A stretch of DNA of 64,000 nt from Sepioteuthis lessoniana. Its lineage: Eukaryota > Mollusca > Cephalopoda > Myopsida > Loliginidae. Position 1 is the stretch's first letter. Each line of letters starts with the position of its first letter. Of this stretch, positions 1 through 10,449 are shown one piece after another. The stretch spans positions 21,768,793 through 21,832,792 of the forward strand of contig OY757904.1 of the NCBI GenBank assembly GCA_963585895.1, read 5' to 3'. The position numbers and the translations under genes are program-made. A model generated the notes under the pieces. That model saw only the letters and a program-made list of their open reading frames with translations, was not told the origin of the DNA and made no database searches.

Positions 1-34
<34 letters not shown>
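1..34. repeat. (GA)n microsatellite at window edge
   Basis: Pure alternating AG runs from the first base of the window to position 34, so the tract probably continues outside. No coding content. Confidence 0.95.
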
Positions 35-38
<4 letters not shown>

Positions 39-520
39 CTCATGTATCAATTTTTTTACGAAAGAATTCAGATGCACCATACAAATCTTGAACTGTTAAT
101 TCTTATAAAAATATAAAGATATATTTTGTATTTGATATTATTTATTGATTTAATATATATAAAAAAGAGGAGAATTATTTCCCTTAATGGCATTTTTTTT
201 AGTCTGTTTTAAGTTCACCAAATTTTTAATGTTAAGAATTAACATTAAAATTATTAAATTATTTACTGAAATCAGGAAAGAATTCGTTCACTTCAATGTA
301 ATCCCGTTTAAATCAATTTCCTATTTTTTCACACCAATACGTTGTTCCGAAACGGTAAATTTTATTCTGAGTATAAAATCTTAATTTTAGAAAATGGTCA
401 CAAGATAATCGGCAAAAATTAATATCATTAGGGATTGAAAGAAGATCTTTCTTTTTCAATAATGAATTTGTACAAAAATGCCAATATTCACCAAGAATAA
501 AGCACAACCCCTGAGTGTGC
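35..520. other. Unassigned AT-rich stretch
   Basis: No recognisable element. The open frames here are short, AT-driven and have no family signature. Confidence 0.6.
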
Positions 521-690
521 GAGATTCCTCCTTTTGTCGGGAGGTCCCTTTTTCTTTACGCATGCATCGCCCCTTTTTTCTCTCTGAGGCCTCTGGGAGT
601 TTCTGCATATTAATAATTTTCTTTTTTAATTCAATTAAAATTTTTATTTATTTATTCCTTTATTTATTTATTACCTACAGTACCATTTCT
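521..690 (+). repeat. Dispersed repeat, paired with 16981-17140
   Basis: This stretch and 16981-17140 share an ordered series of words, including TTTTTCTTTACGCATG, CTCTGGGAGTTTCTGCA and a run of TATTTATTTATT. The second copy adjoins LTR-M, so both may be pieces of one larger element. No coding capacity was seen. Confidence 0.7.
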
Positions 691-1714
691 TTTCACGAAG
701 CGGTTTTATTTTAGAAGAAAATCTTAGTAGTATTTACAGTTCAGTTTTTGAGAAGGGTTAGTGTGATTTAAGTATAAGTGCCCAACTAAGTCTATATATC
801 ACCGAGTTAATATATCTGGCTTCTTGCAGCAGCTGAGAAAATGTCCGAGGCAGGCAGTAAAAATAAAAATGCAAAAAATAAAAACAACAAACCGGTAATT
901 TGGAATCCTGGAGTCAAGTGGCCAAAAGCTATTGTATGATGGAAAAAATGTTAAATCGCATTCTTTAATTTTATTTTTTTTTATCATTTTACGTATTTTA
1001 ATTTATTAATATTTTACGTATTTTAATTTATTAAAAAAATCTATTAATTTAAAAAGAATTCATATCTTATTTTATTTTTCTAGACCATCACACCTTTAAA
1101 CTGAGTTTGTTCCATAGAGGGCGCTTCATAATTTTAGCTTGTACTGTGGTTAGATAAGCTGAGTAAACATCATTGTCTTCATGAGATGAGCGAGAAATGC
1201 TGCTATTACGTACCATTTAGTAATAGGGTCTGTTTTGATTTAAATTTTATTCTTGTTCTATTTAGGAGTTAGGAAAATAAATGTGCGGAAGTGACCTTTG
1301 GACCTGGATGGTATTTTAAACCTATTAACGACTCGACATGTCTGATGATGGTACGCCAAACAAGTAAGGTTATTCAAGGTCCCCTTCACTAACCTTATGA
1401 CATTTATCAATATAAAATATACCACGACTTCCATACTTATCGTTGTTGTTGTTGTTGATATTCTTTTTCTTGTTTCATCTTTTCAGTGTGTCTGCACGCA
1501 TCCGCCCACATAAAACAAAGTAAATATCTTAATTATGACCTTTTTGGGGATTTGACAAGAAAAGTTGGCCATGTTTTATCAAGTAATTTCACTCAATCTT
1601 ATATTTCAGAGATGCAATTCAAAAGTCTTTTAATGACATAGATGGTATTTCTAAGATCGGACACAACAAGTATTAATCATCTGCACAGTGATCACCTTGT
1701 CGACGGGGCTTTGA
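691..1714. other. Mostly unassigned sequence with a short ORF
   Basis: AT-rich sequence without a recognised repeat apart from a (GTT)n run near 1442-1457. It contains the short ORF listed at 841-939. Confidence 0.5.
841..939 (+). CDS. Possible 32-codon ORF or first coding exon (weak)
   Basis: An ATG at 841 opens 32 codons ending at TGA 937-939. The peptide begins MSEAGSKNKNAKNKNNKP and ends with a WNPGVKWPKA segment. Eighteen bases upstream is a pyrimidine-rich stretch ending in TTGCAG, which resembles a splice acceptor, and GT dinucleotides at 894 and 934 could serve as donors. No family is recognised. It may equally be chance or part of an unrecognised repeat. The unusual Lys/Asn bias follows from the AT-rich base composition. 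Confidence 0.2.
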   Translation: MSEAGSKNKNAKNKNNKPVIWNPGVKWPKAIV

Positions 1715-2031
1715 ATATGCTGACTGTATTCCCTAAAGAGGTTTAAAGACCCCCAAAAGGGGTGTCCTGGGTATGACCCGAAACTGCATCTGATGATGCG
1801 GCTCGAGTTTAGAAAATCAGGACGTATGGATTATCCTTCGTTGACATTACTCCTAGGTCTACTCTAACCCGGAGCGGTAGTATCTGTTAGGTTCCGTACT
1901 ATAGGGCAAATAGATCTGTCTAAAAATTATTCGTATCGATAGGAATACTTGAAACCATATAACTGTAAATTATTTGTGTTATGAAAAGTTAACTGAAACC
2001 ACAATTGTTTACTGAGGATTATCACTAGTTA
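1715..2031 (+). repeat. Repeat A2, 5' and middle part
   Basis: Shares the order of words seen in the other A2 copies at 11.1, 43.95, 59.3 and 61.4 kb: a 'AAAAGGGGTGTCCTGGGTATG' type opening (one base longer than quoted in some copies), the ACTCC-AGGTC block, 'GGAGCGGTAGTA', then the AATTATTCGTAT and ACTTGAAACCATATAACT blocks. The copy is interrupted at about 2031 by a LINE-Y fragment and resumes near 2228. Confidence 0.7.
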
Positions 2032-2230
2032 TGAAGAGGTTTGAGTATGAGTCTCCCTCGTCACAAGGACGAGAAAAAGTTGGAAGACCAGTTAGAACCT
2101 ATCTACAGCAGCTCTGTGTTGATACGGGATGTAGCCTGGAAGACTTGCCGGGAGCAATGGACGATAGGAACGAGTGGCGAAAGAGGGTCAGGGAGAACCG
2201 TGCGAGCAGCACGACATGATGATGATGATT
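2032..2230 (+). pseudogene. LINE-Y 3' fragment (reverse transcriptase C-terminus)
   Basis: The frame at 2031-2219 encodes the LINE-Y C-terminus with blocks GREKVGRPVRTYLQQLC, DTGCSLEDLPGAMDDR and RENRASSTT, then stops in the (ATG)n tail at 2214-2230. The same C-terminus occurs in the longer copy at 59.6 kb. It is severely 5' truncated, as expected for aborted target-primed reverse transcription. It lies inside repeat A2: TAGTT is found just before (about 2025-2029) and again just after the tail, consistent with a short target duplication. Confidence 0.85.
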
Positions 2231-2345
2231 AGTTTCTTGAAACTATATAACCAGATACAGTTTAGTACCAGAACACCCCCTTTTTATGGATCTTACCCCT
2301 TTGTTGGGGTGGGGGGCAGTCAGCGTATTCTAAGTCCTACCTAGT
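2228..2345. repeat. Repeat A2/A1 remnant after the LINE insertion
   Basis: CTTGAAACTATATAACC resumes the A2 sequence after the LINE-Y fragment. It then joins a reverse-oriented 5' part of the A family, recognisable from AGATACAGTTTAGT and the AGTCAGCGTATTCTA block. Confidence 0.6.
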
Positions 2346-2984
2346 GTGCGATTTGTATTTTGTATAAAAGTACTTGCAGATTTGAATGAGCTCGAAGAAT
2401 TTTTCTTCTCTGTTACATTTTCAAATGGGATTATTCAATCTCTGCCCATCGGATGACATTTCTCGCGGCTTCTCCTTTAGATGCTGAAAAGATCGTCCAA
2501 TAATAATCTCTGTCCTAACTTTCCCCAGCACCCTAATAAACAATCTGGAGGCTGCTATGACCTTGCCTCGGCCCGTCATTAACTATTGCCTTGTCAGTGA
2601 TCTGGATAGTTTGCGAGTCAAATGGAGCATCTGACTGTCACAAACGAATCACACATTTGTGAGGGGTGATGGTGGTGAGAGAAAGAAGCACGTGCGAAAC
2701 TATCACATAATCCATGATATCAGATTGTCCTCTAATTTTGTTATTATTTGATTTATTTCACTGACGATCTTTCCTCTTGTTTGGTACATTTTACGCAGGT
2801 TGTTTTTCTTGATGAGAGAGAGAGAGAGAGAGAGAGAAATGCTCACTTGCCATATTACTCATGTAATACTATACAGGCTTGTTCGTGCAGTTAGTCTGAC
2901 GTTATCAAAAGCAGAGGAGACAAAATGGCGTCTGCTTTTAAAGTATCATTGGTTTATTATTTCTTTCAATCTCTGCGAGTTTAT
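2346..2984. other. Unassigned sequence with a (GA)n tract
   Basis: No recognisable gene. A (GA)n microsatellite occupies about 2814-2837. The 125-codon frame that starts here is opened by that tract and continues into a reversed LINE-R fragment, so it is spurious. Confidence 0.6.
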
Positions 2985-3180
2985 CACACCAGTTTTAACT
3001 GGTTGTTTTTCACTGACAAGCGAGTTTCCCCGGGTCTCCAGGACTCGTCTGAGTATTCTAGTTGATCATAACAGTGTTATGATTTGGATGGCCTCAATTC
3101 TTCTGCTCACAAGTTTCTTCAGTCTCCTTTCCAAACCCTTTGGAATCATTCAAGCGCACCGACTACAATTCGTATAGGGT
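2985..3180 (-). pseudogene. LINE-R 3' end fragment
   Basis: Reverse-strand copy of the LINE-R 3' end. The plus strand shows GGTCTCCAGGACTCGTCTGA and a GATTTGGATGG...CTC block that also occur in the copies at 9.8, 18.1, 50.3 and 51.0 kb. It covers the last codons (RILRRVLET-like region) and 3' UTR only and is too degraded to code. Confidence 0.7.
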
Positions 3181-3269
3181 GTCTCAATATATATGGGACC
3201 CATGTGATTGCTAATAATAGTGTTGTGTTTTTTGCTTCAGATTTGAAAATAATATACTATAACAATTAT

Positions 3270-3890
3270 TAATCCATCTCCACTCTAGACGGAACCCCTC
3301 TTAAACTAGTAGACAAATTCCCTTACCTAGGAAGCAGCGTCGCATCAACCGAAAAGGACATCGACTCGAGATTAACAAAAGCATGGACAGCTATAAATAG
3401 GCAATCGATTATATGAAAATCAGACCTAACCGATAAAATGAAACGCAGCTTCTTCCAGGCTGCGGTCACATCGATACTGCTATATGGGTGCACTACATGG
3501 ACTCTAACAAAACGGCTGGAGAAGCAGCTAGACGGCAATTACACAAGAATGCTGCGAGCAATCTTGAACAAGTCCTGGCGGCAACACCTCACAGGACACC
3601 AACTGTACGGCCACCTGCCTCCTATCACGAAAACTATTCAAGTTAGACGAACCAGACATGCAGGACACTGCTGGAGAAGCAGGGACGAACTCATAAGTGA
3701 TGTACTCTTGTGGACCTCCACACATGGCCGTGCAAAAGCAGGACGACCAGCACGAACATACATTCAGCAACTATGTGAGGATACGGGATGTTGTCCAGAA
3801 GACCTGCCTGAGGCGATGAACGATAGGGAAAAGTGGCAAGAGAGGGTCAGGGATATCCGTGCTTCCAGCACGACATGATGATGATGATTA
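3270..3890 (+). pseudogene. LINE-Y fragment: post-catalytic half of ORF2
   Basis: 5' truncated LINE-Y copy. An open frame at 3438-3878 (146 codons) carries KMKRSFFQAAVTSILLYGCT, RRTRHAGHCWRSRDELIS, GRPARTYIQQLCEDTGCC and the ending RDIRASSTT, followed by an (ATG)n tail. The same frame is readable upstream from about 3275 (PLKLVDKF, YLGSSVASTEKD), but a TGA near 3414 replaces a conserved Trp. The YADD catalytic region is missing. It is almost identical in sequence to the 59.6 kb copy, which suggests recent activity of the family. Confidence 0.9.
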
Positions 3891-4149
3891 TTATTAATCC
3901 TTGATCACAATGTCCTTGACACAAACTGTTTTTTCTCTTTCTTCATTACGGTAATAATAAATGATTGTAAACAAATAAAAAACAGTTATTAAAAATCTTT
4001 TTTTACAAAACAAATACAATTAAAATGAAATTTCCAACAATTTCTCTATAAATCAATTTTCTTTTGACCTTTACCTTTTTAAAAAAACATTTTATAGAAT
4101 GTTTTCGAACTTCATCCGATGCAAGCTTTTGTTTGTTGTTGTAAGTGAA
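3891..4149. other. Short AT-rich spacer
   Basis: No feature recognised between the LINE-Y tail and the P-element relic. Confidence 0.5.
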
Positions 4150-6560
4150 GATATATTCACAACAATTTTTGTTTAAAATTTATGTCCATTTTCAGTGTAT
4201 ATTTTGGAGAATAAGTTTCTAAAATTCTTTCAGCAGATTCTCTTATTGTGGATTGATTATGTCTTACAATAAATTTATCTGCATAATCAAGTACAGCAAA
4301 ACAAGGACAAACAAACTCTGCCGTTTGGCGAGATGGAATCGTAAGTCCTCCTCGATAAAGTAAGTTAAAATACTGCTTCTCTATAGCATTATCACAATTA
4401 TTGCCTACCATGACTAGGGAACATATTTCACATTGAAAACGTTTAATTAATTTTTTGTGATATTACCTGAAATAGTGTATCCCACTTCTTTGCTGTCTAT
4501 TGACAAAGCGAGTCCATGTATTTCCGATTTATGCTGGGCCAAAAGAAGTATTGAGTTATCATTCTTTTGAACTGGTTTGAAGCCATCCTCCCAAAAGTTG
4601 ACGTTTTCTTTTAAAAGAGACCGACAAGTCAGTATTCTTTCAGTATTTAATACTTTAAGGAAGCTCACGAAATACATACCACCACTCACCTGTCGATACT
4701 GAGAAAATCTATTTTCAAGTGGATCGACAGGTGAAAATGTACTCGTATCCTTCCTCTAAAAGTTCTGGCATAAGCATAGCCTGTGCTCTCAAAGTTAAAA
4801 CAAAAGCTTTGGAAGCTTGGTTTGTGAGATAATATCTGATATCTGTGCTGAAGACTCAACCCAATCAGACAAGTATTTGAAGAAATTAATTTTTCCATCA
4901 TGTAAATTTACTGCATTGTTAAAAAAATTAGCTGTGTATTTTTTTGCTTGAATTTACTATTGTCCACCAGCATTATCTCATTTTAAGGAAGTTTGACATG
5001 TCAGTTCGATCAGGAAGGTAGCTCTCACAAGCTGCAATTGCTGTCTCACGAAAAATAGCAATATTTTAATTTACATTCTGCTTATTTGAATGTTAGCTTC
5101 GAGGCCTAACGTAATTTAGCATCGAGAATGTTATCCTTGTCATACATTTTGTGCGTGTCAGGCCAAGTTATATATCCATTGTGGGAAGAAATATGAATAT
5201 TTGATATTTCAAATGTAAGACTAGGAAATACAAACTTTTTTCTGCTCAGTAAACTATTCCGAATATTTTTTAATGTATGTACAAAGTCAAAGAACAGAAA
5301 TATTTTGGGGAGAATTAGAAATAGTTATGTTGTACTTTTTGTCCGCCTCAAACTTATCGGGTAAAGTTTGAAATGCTTTCACATTGGTTGATTGATTGTC
5401 TGCAACAACATCCCTAAAAAAAATCCAGCATTTATAACTTGAAAGATACATATCAAAATCTCTTGAGAAAGCCACTCACCATTAACTGTTTCTTCAGGGC
5501 AGACTTTAATGGCCAATCGTGCTGTATTTTTTACGACCAGTGACCGTAAATACCATTATTCCTTTATAAAGTTCCTCATCTTCATTTGAACCAATATACT
5601 CTCCACTATGAAATTGTGTTCCTTTTTGAAAGTTTATTCCCTCTACCATTAAAACGCGGTCTTGAGAAAGAGGACCTTTTTCTAAAAGCAATTTTGCAGC
5701 TGCAATTGATTCCACGCCACCTCTTTGAATTTTCTCTGATAAAGAAAAAGATGGTGATGGAAACTGTTCCTGAAGTAATTTATAGGCTTGTTTAGACGTA
5801 TAGCGCATAATGTATTAGCTCTGCTGAAAATGAAGGACGATCCCTTTGTTTGTAATGTTGTCTTTTTTTGTAACTCTTTTAGAATCGAGTCAGGTTGTTC
5901 TTCCACCACATTTGGAATGTAGTTTGGAAATTTTTCTAACATGCTAAATCTTTTAAGTCTAGCATTGTGTTCATGTATAAACCACTGTGGTAAAGGTATA
6001 GGGTTTCCATCACATTGGAACTGAACGTAAAGGTTTCGATCAATGCGAATACATTCTTTAATAGATGTAAAATGTGTTTCAGGGTCAAAGACTATTCAAT
6101 AAATTTGAATATAATCTTCGGTCTTTTAAAATTCAAAACTGTTAACACAAAACTTTTCTTCTTCCAAATGATTAAGATCTTTTCTTGTATCTGCTGAGAG
6201 AAAATCTTGTAATTCATCTGGTTGATGAATAGTTCGTCGGAGTTTCGGAGGCTTTTCAAAAATTCTGTTATTGTCGGCAAAAAAGACAATTTTCTTATTT
6301 TTTCTGAATGGATTGTAGAAATTGGATGTAAATCCCAATTCAGTTTGTTTCGCTTTCCTTTTAAAATAAATTTTTTTTATCAAAATATTTGATATTGAGA
6401 ACTGAAGTTTTTTGTATGAAACCACTCATTACGGTTTACAAATTTCATCCATTTCTCAAGGAGATAAGATTTTCCAAGAGGAAAAGAAAATGTCTATTTT
6501 TTTCCCTATTGGTATGAAATCTACCAGAACAGCCAAATACAACACATTTGTTAAACATTT
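4150..6560 (-). pseudogene. Decayed P-element/THAP9-like transposase
   Basis: Read on the minus strand from 6560 downwards, successive broken frames resemble a P-element-type transposase in the right order. (1) 6480-6290 has a THAP-domain-like stretch (WMKFVNRNEWFHTKN, then a basic block and LNWDLHPISTIH). (2) 5808-5506 has YTSKQAYKLLQEQFP, KIQRGGVESIAAAKLLLEKG, FHSGEYIG and ELYKGIMVF. (3) 5475-5287 has VVADNQSTNVKAFQ, matching the second catalytic block of the family. (4) Around 5200 is NGYIT followed by WPDTHKMYDKDN. (5) 4689-4447 and 4411-4157 carry the C-terminal blocks (RILTCRSLLKENVNFWED; YFNLLYRGGLTIPS). Frameshifts and stops separate every block. The segment after LLEKGPLSQDRVLMV reads EGINFQ, where the family normally has an acidic D-E pair, so the first catalytic Asp appears lost. 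Non-functional. Terminal inverted repeats were not identified. Confidence 0.8.
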
Positions 6561-6961
6561 TTGTTAAACAAAATATCATGAAAAACTTTTGAAATGATAT
6601 ATTGAAATGCAATTATGCGTTAGCAAATTTACCCAACGACGTCTATAACCAAAACAGGTCGTATAGGCGACTGAAAATCACTAAAGCAAGGTAACTCACA
6701 ACCATGTCTAATTCGTGGATTATTAAAGGACAAAGTGTAAATATGCATTTTAATGTTAAAATGAATAAAGATAAATACTAAATAAAGATAAATTCTACCA
6801 ACATGATTATATTATTTTCTCTGTTTAATTTTAAAGTTAATTCTCTTTTTAGGTTAATTTCATATGCGGCCATGAATGGGTTATTTTTTGTTTACATTAT
6901 TCGGCCTGTTAGCTTTTACCATTGAAATGTGATAAGCAGGGCCGTATTTACTTGTTAGCTG
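6561..6961. other. Unassigned AT-rich stretch
   Basis: No recognisable element. The 3' side (about 6840-6960) may hold the unidentified 5' flank of the P-element relic. Confidence 0.5.
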
Positions 6962-7093
6962 TGGTGGTACCAAATGTAATACTATAGTTTTCACGGTACT
7001 TTTACTTTGGTCTTATCTTGGTAACGGCACCAAATGTAATACTATGGCTCTCACAGTACTAAATGTGGTACTATTCTGATAACGGTTCTTTAT
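6962..7093. repeat. Left copy of a ~130 bp direct repeat
   Basis: Nearly identical to 8185-8318 in the same orientation. Both contain ACCAAATGTAATACTAT twice, with GGTACTTTTACTTTGGTCTT between and a GTGGTACTATTCTG ending. The internal repetition of the ACCAAATGTAATACTAT word gives the unit its own substructure. It could be a terminal repeat of a small LTR/TRIM-like element, or a tandem duplication of an unknown repeat. Confidence 0.8.
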
Positions 7094-7386
7094 GATGGCC
7101 TTGGTTCCGTAACTATCACATGCGTTTCCAGGTAGTTTGTTTATCAATTCCCTCTGTGCCCACGTTGTGTTTGAAAGATGCACAGACAAGGAATGGCACA
7201 ATTCATCCAGAACCTCTAACGATCGGGGTGGTTCGTTGGAGCAAGTTGCCTGGTTATTGGCAACTCAAAGACAAGAAGAACTCTCCATCGACAATTAACA
7301 ATCATTTATTGAAGTGTATTGGTGTAACAGTAATATGTCCAATATATTTATAGAAATTGTCGGTGTTCAGTGTTCAGACTGCATAC

Positions 7387-7429
<43 letters not shown>

Positions 7430-7443
7430 TGTGTGTGTGTGTG
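7387..7443. repeat. (GA)n then (GT)n microsatellite
   Basis: Alternating GA with one AAAG interruption, switching into GT at about 7430. Confidence 0.9.
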
Positions 7444-7650
7444 TAGTTTTAAATTTAAACAGTCCTTGTTTTGTCTTCACTCGACCCGTTCCGTTTTTGC
7501 CTGACGCAGCGTTCTGCCCTATCAGCGTTCTCCCAGTTCTCGAATCTCATCCATCCGAGACTTGGACAATCTGGTCAAAGGGACGTAACTCTTGCCGCCT
7601 TGCTGGTACACTTCACTAATGTCCAGGTATGTTGCGTCCATTACATTCAC

Positions 7651-7665
7651 AGACTCTCTCTCTCT

Positions 7666-7705
<40 letters not shown>
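7651..7705. repeat. (CT)n/(GA)n inverted microsatellite
   Basis: CTCTCTCTCTCTCTC is followed immediately by a longer AGAG run, a self-complementary arrangement able to fold back on itself. Open frames through it are artefacts. Confidence 0.9.
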
Positions 7706-7707
<2 letters not shown>

Positions 7708-8184
7708 CTGTGAGGGTCTATGAACAGAGATACAAAGAGACACGCCCCACGACCCGACTGACGTCTAACCCCAAATGACGACTTCTCCAATTGTCTCCAA
7801 GCGAACTCCGACTGACTACTTTTTCAAAATCCGCAATTTTTTTTATATTTAAATTCAGGATATCGTTAGTATGATGTCATCTCACTAAGTTATTGCGTCA
7901 TCTCACTCGTGTTCGCAATTTTTATCGTGTTTTTTTTAATTTCCTTTATCAAACTTGTGACAAGACATGAAACTATTTTGCTTACATTTGGTCTTCCTGT
8001 GTAGTAATGACAGTTGTCCCCTATCCTGGTCGTTGGTGCACGCGCTTGAACTTTCCAATTTGACTTACATTTCCTCTCAGAGTTCAGCTAACTTAACAGC
8101 TAACTGAAAAACTCGCGGTCCGACCAAACTAGATAATAAAATAATCAATACAATCAACTATCACAGTAATGAGTTTATAATTAG

Positions 8185-8318
8185 GTCTGGTGTTACCAAA
8201 TGTAATACTATAGTTGTCACGGTACTTTTACTTTGGTCTTATCCTGGTAACGGCACCAAATGTAATACTATGGCTCTCACGGTACTAAATGTGGTACTAT
8301 TCTGGTAACGGTTGTTTA
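8185..8318. repeat. Right copy of a ~130 bp direct repeat
   Basis: Partner of 6962-7093, with a handful of substitutions across the unit. See that entry. Confidence 0.8.
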
Positions 8319-8668
8319 TTTGGGCGTTCCGTTTGAATCTCAAAGTCCCAGAGAATTTTATGGACCTCATCTTTAATATATTTAGAAATGCACAGTCTTT
8401 CATATCAGTATTAATTACCTTAATGAGTTCTTTGGTTATTTTATTTTCTGTGTTGTCTGGTTTTTCTATTTAAGGTTGACTCTTCTCTAATTTGTTGTAT
8501 TCATTTTCTGTTGCTGGAGTTTTCATACAATCATTGTTTAATTGTCTTAATGTATTATCTGTTTCATTATTAACTACGTTCATTTAAGTGCTACACTTTC
8601 ATTTAATTCGATATCAGCAATTACCTCTTCTTTGATATGATCTTTTTCAACATCTTTTAAGTGCTTGC
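8319..8668. other. Unassigned AT-rich stretch
   Basis: No recognised element between the direct repeat and the SINE-A tails. Confidence 0.5.
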
Positions 8669-8850
8669 TTTTAATAATATATCTTCTCGCATTGGCTAGT
8701 TTATTCGGATCAAAGTGTATATGTATTTATCAACCCCTATGCTCGGGCAGGATAAGACACAAGATCAATTATTTAGCGAAGTTACATAGGTTTAAATTTA
8801 GAGTTTCCCTTCTCCTAGACTAGTCAATTAATAAAAGCTAGAGCGGTTGA
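8669..8850 (-). repeat. SINE-A 3' half, copy 1 of a tandem duplication
   Basis: Reverse complement of the SINE-A tail defined at 41331-41617. Shared plus-strand words are ATCAACCCC, GCTCGGGCAGGAT, GACACAAG and TTCCCTTCTCCTAGACTAG. The flanking block GGCTAGTTTATT...GATCAAAGTG is duplicated with it, so the pair arose by duplication after insertion. Confidence 0.75.
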
Positions 8851-9055
8851 TTTTAATGATGAATCTTCTTGCATAGGCTAGTTTATTAGGATCAAAGTGT
8901 GTATATATTTATCAACCCCTCCGCTCGGGCAAGATGTGACACAAGGTCAATTATATAGCGAAGTTATATAGGTTTAAATTTAAAGTTTCCCTTCTCCAAA
9001 ACAAGTAGCCTAACAAAGGCTAAAGAACCCAGCCTGTCCTACTTATTACCTGGAG
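8851..9055 (-). repeat. SINE-A 3' half, copy 2 of a tandem duplication
   Basis: Second copy, offset 182 bp from the first, starting at the same TTTTAAT junction and extending slightly further into SINE-A (GGCTAAAGAACCCAGC and the TACTTATTACCTGGAGGGA region). Confidence 0.75.
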
Positions 9056-9824
9056 GGATGATTATTGGATTCATAACGTTTCCAAGGTATTGGTGGTATG
9101 TGAAATGCAGTCTTGTCTAAGTCATTTAGTTTGTACATTTAGTCTTTTCTCGCTATATGTTGTAGGGTCATTGAGTTGTATATCTTTCTGATGGTTTCTT
9201 AAATGCATAAAATAACTCATATAATATTTTTTTATAATCTCCTTTCGACCATTCCTCTTCCCCCGTATATTTATTTTCTATTGGTTGTTGGGAAGATCCT
9301 CGTAGGTCAGTGTTGGGGTTATTTTGGTTCTGATCATTTTAGTAGTGAGCAGAGGATTTTGTTCCTGTTGCTGATTTTTCGATCCCAACCTAGTTGGTCA
9401 CTGAAAAATACGGTCCTTTATTATCCGCGGAAAGACCGATGTTAAGTATGCCATAAAGAGTGGTTTTCTTAAAGGCTTTTGGTGCGTTTTATTCTTATTG
9501 CTAAGAGGTATTTCTGTCTTGCTGACATCATCAACAGAAAAAACATTCTATCATCATATTTATCAATCATCCATAGCAATAATTTATTTCATAAATTATA
9601 TTATAGAGTTATATATTTCGAATTCAAAGAAGTACGTCGTGTCATCTCGAAGCTCCGAAGAAAAAAATGTTTACCGGTACCAACGGAATCCAACATAACT
9701 ATATTTCACCATGGATGTGTGGGTAGGGAAAACATTCCAAATAAGTTCATAGTTCTAAGTTCAATATGCAATTTAAATTTTTTTTTATTCTTCTTTACTT
9801 TTCCCAATTATTATTATTTTACTC
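9056..9824. other. Unassigned sequence
   Basis: No recognised repeat or gene. Two overlapping plus-strand frames of 116 and 66 codons near 9479-9829 are AT-rich and show no domain. Confidence 0.5.
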
Positions 9825-10215
9825 CTTGAGAGTTTTTCACACCAGCGTTAGCTGATGGTCTTTCACTGGAAAAAAGTGACAAGTTTCCTCAAGTCTCTGG
9901 GACTCTTCTCAGTATTCTGACCGATCTCAGCAATGCTGTAGTTTGGATGGTCTCCGCTCGTCCTCTTATTTCCAAGTCCTCCAGTCACTTTATAAATCCT
10001 TTGGTAACTGTACCAAGAGTACCAATTACAATTGGTATAACCGTCACTTTCATGTTCCACACTTTCTTCAATTTCTCAGCAAGGTCCAGGTACTCATCCT
10101 TCTTTTCGCTTTCGTAGAATTTACAAATAGATGAGAGTAGTGGTTGAATATTCTTGAAAATAATCTTTATTTTTTGTTTGGTTACAGATATTATCTGAGC
10201 GGCAGTCAAACAAAA
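9825..10215 (-). pseudogene. LINE-R 3' end fragment
   Basis: The minus strand encodes a broken LINE-R C-terminus: LAEKLKKVWNMKVTVIPIVI, GTLGTVTKGFIK and, after a frameshift, GGLGNKRTSGDHPN. The 3' UTR at 9825-9860 matches the other LINE-R ends (GCGTTAGCTGATGG, CACTGGA). Upstream at 10190-10215 sits the C-terminal border of the endonuclease-like region. Non-functional. Confidence 0.8.
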
Positions 10216-10449
10216 TGGCGTCTTATATCAAATTAGAGTTGTGTCATTGAAAAAATGTACCTATTGACATTCATTGACACTTATTAATCATTTAATTAAA
10301 AAGTGAGCCGTCTCTGTTAGTGAAGATATGTACGAGCATAACCTGAAGCATTTTATTCATTTCTAGTTAAAATAGCGCCACGTTGACAAATTTTAGAAAA
10401 CGCAGATTGTATTTCTTGTAGTTTCTTCAATTTCTCAGCAAGGTCAGTT
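10216..10449. other. Unassigned AT-rich stretch
   Basis: Nothing recognised apart from a second TTTCTTCAATTTCTCAGCAAG word (20 bases at 10422 onwards) that repeats a LINE-R motif, perhaps a tiny LINE-R remnant. Confidence 0.4.

Larger units (their letters stand above)
7094..8184. other. Interior between two direct repeats
   Basis: About 1.1 kb of non-coding sequence with a (GA)n(GT)n tract at 7387-7443 and a CT/GA mirror tract at 7651-7705. A minus-strand AATAAA lies in CATTTATTGAAG near 7306. No transposase or polymerase motif was found in any frame. Confidence 0.5.
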
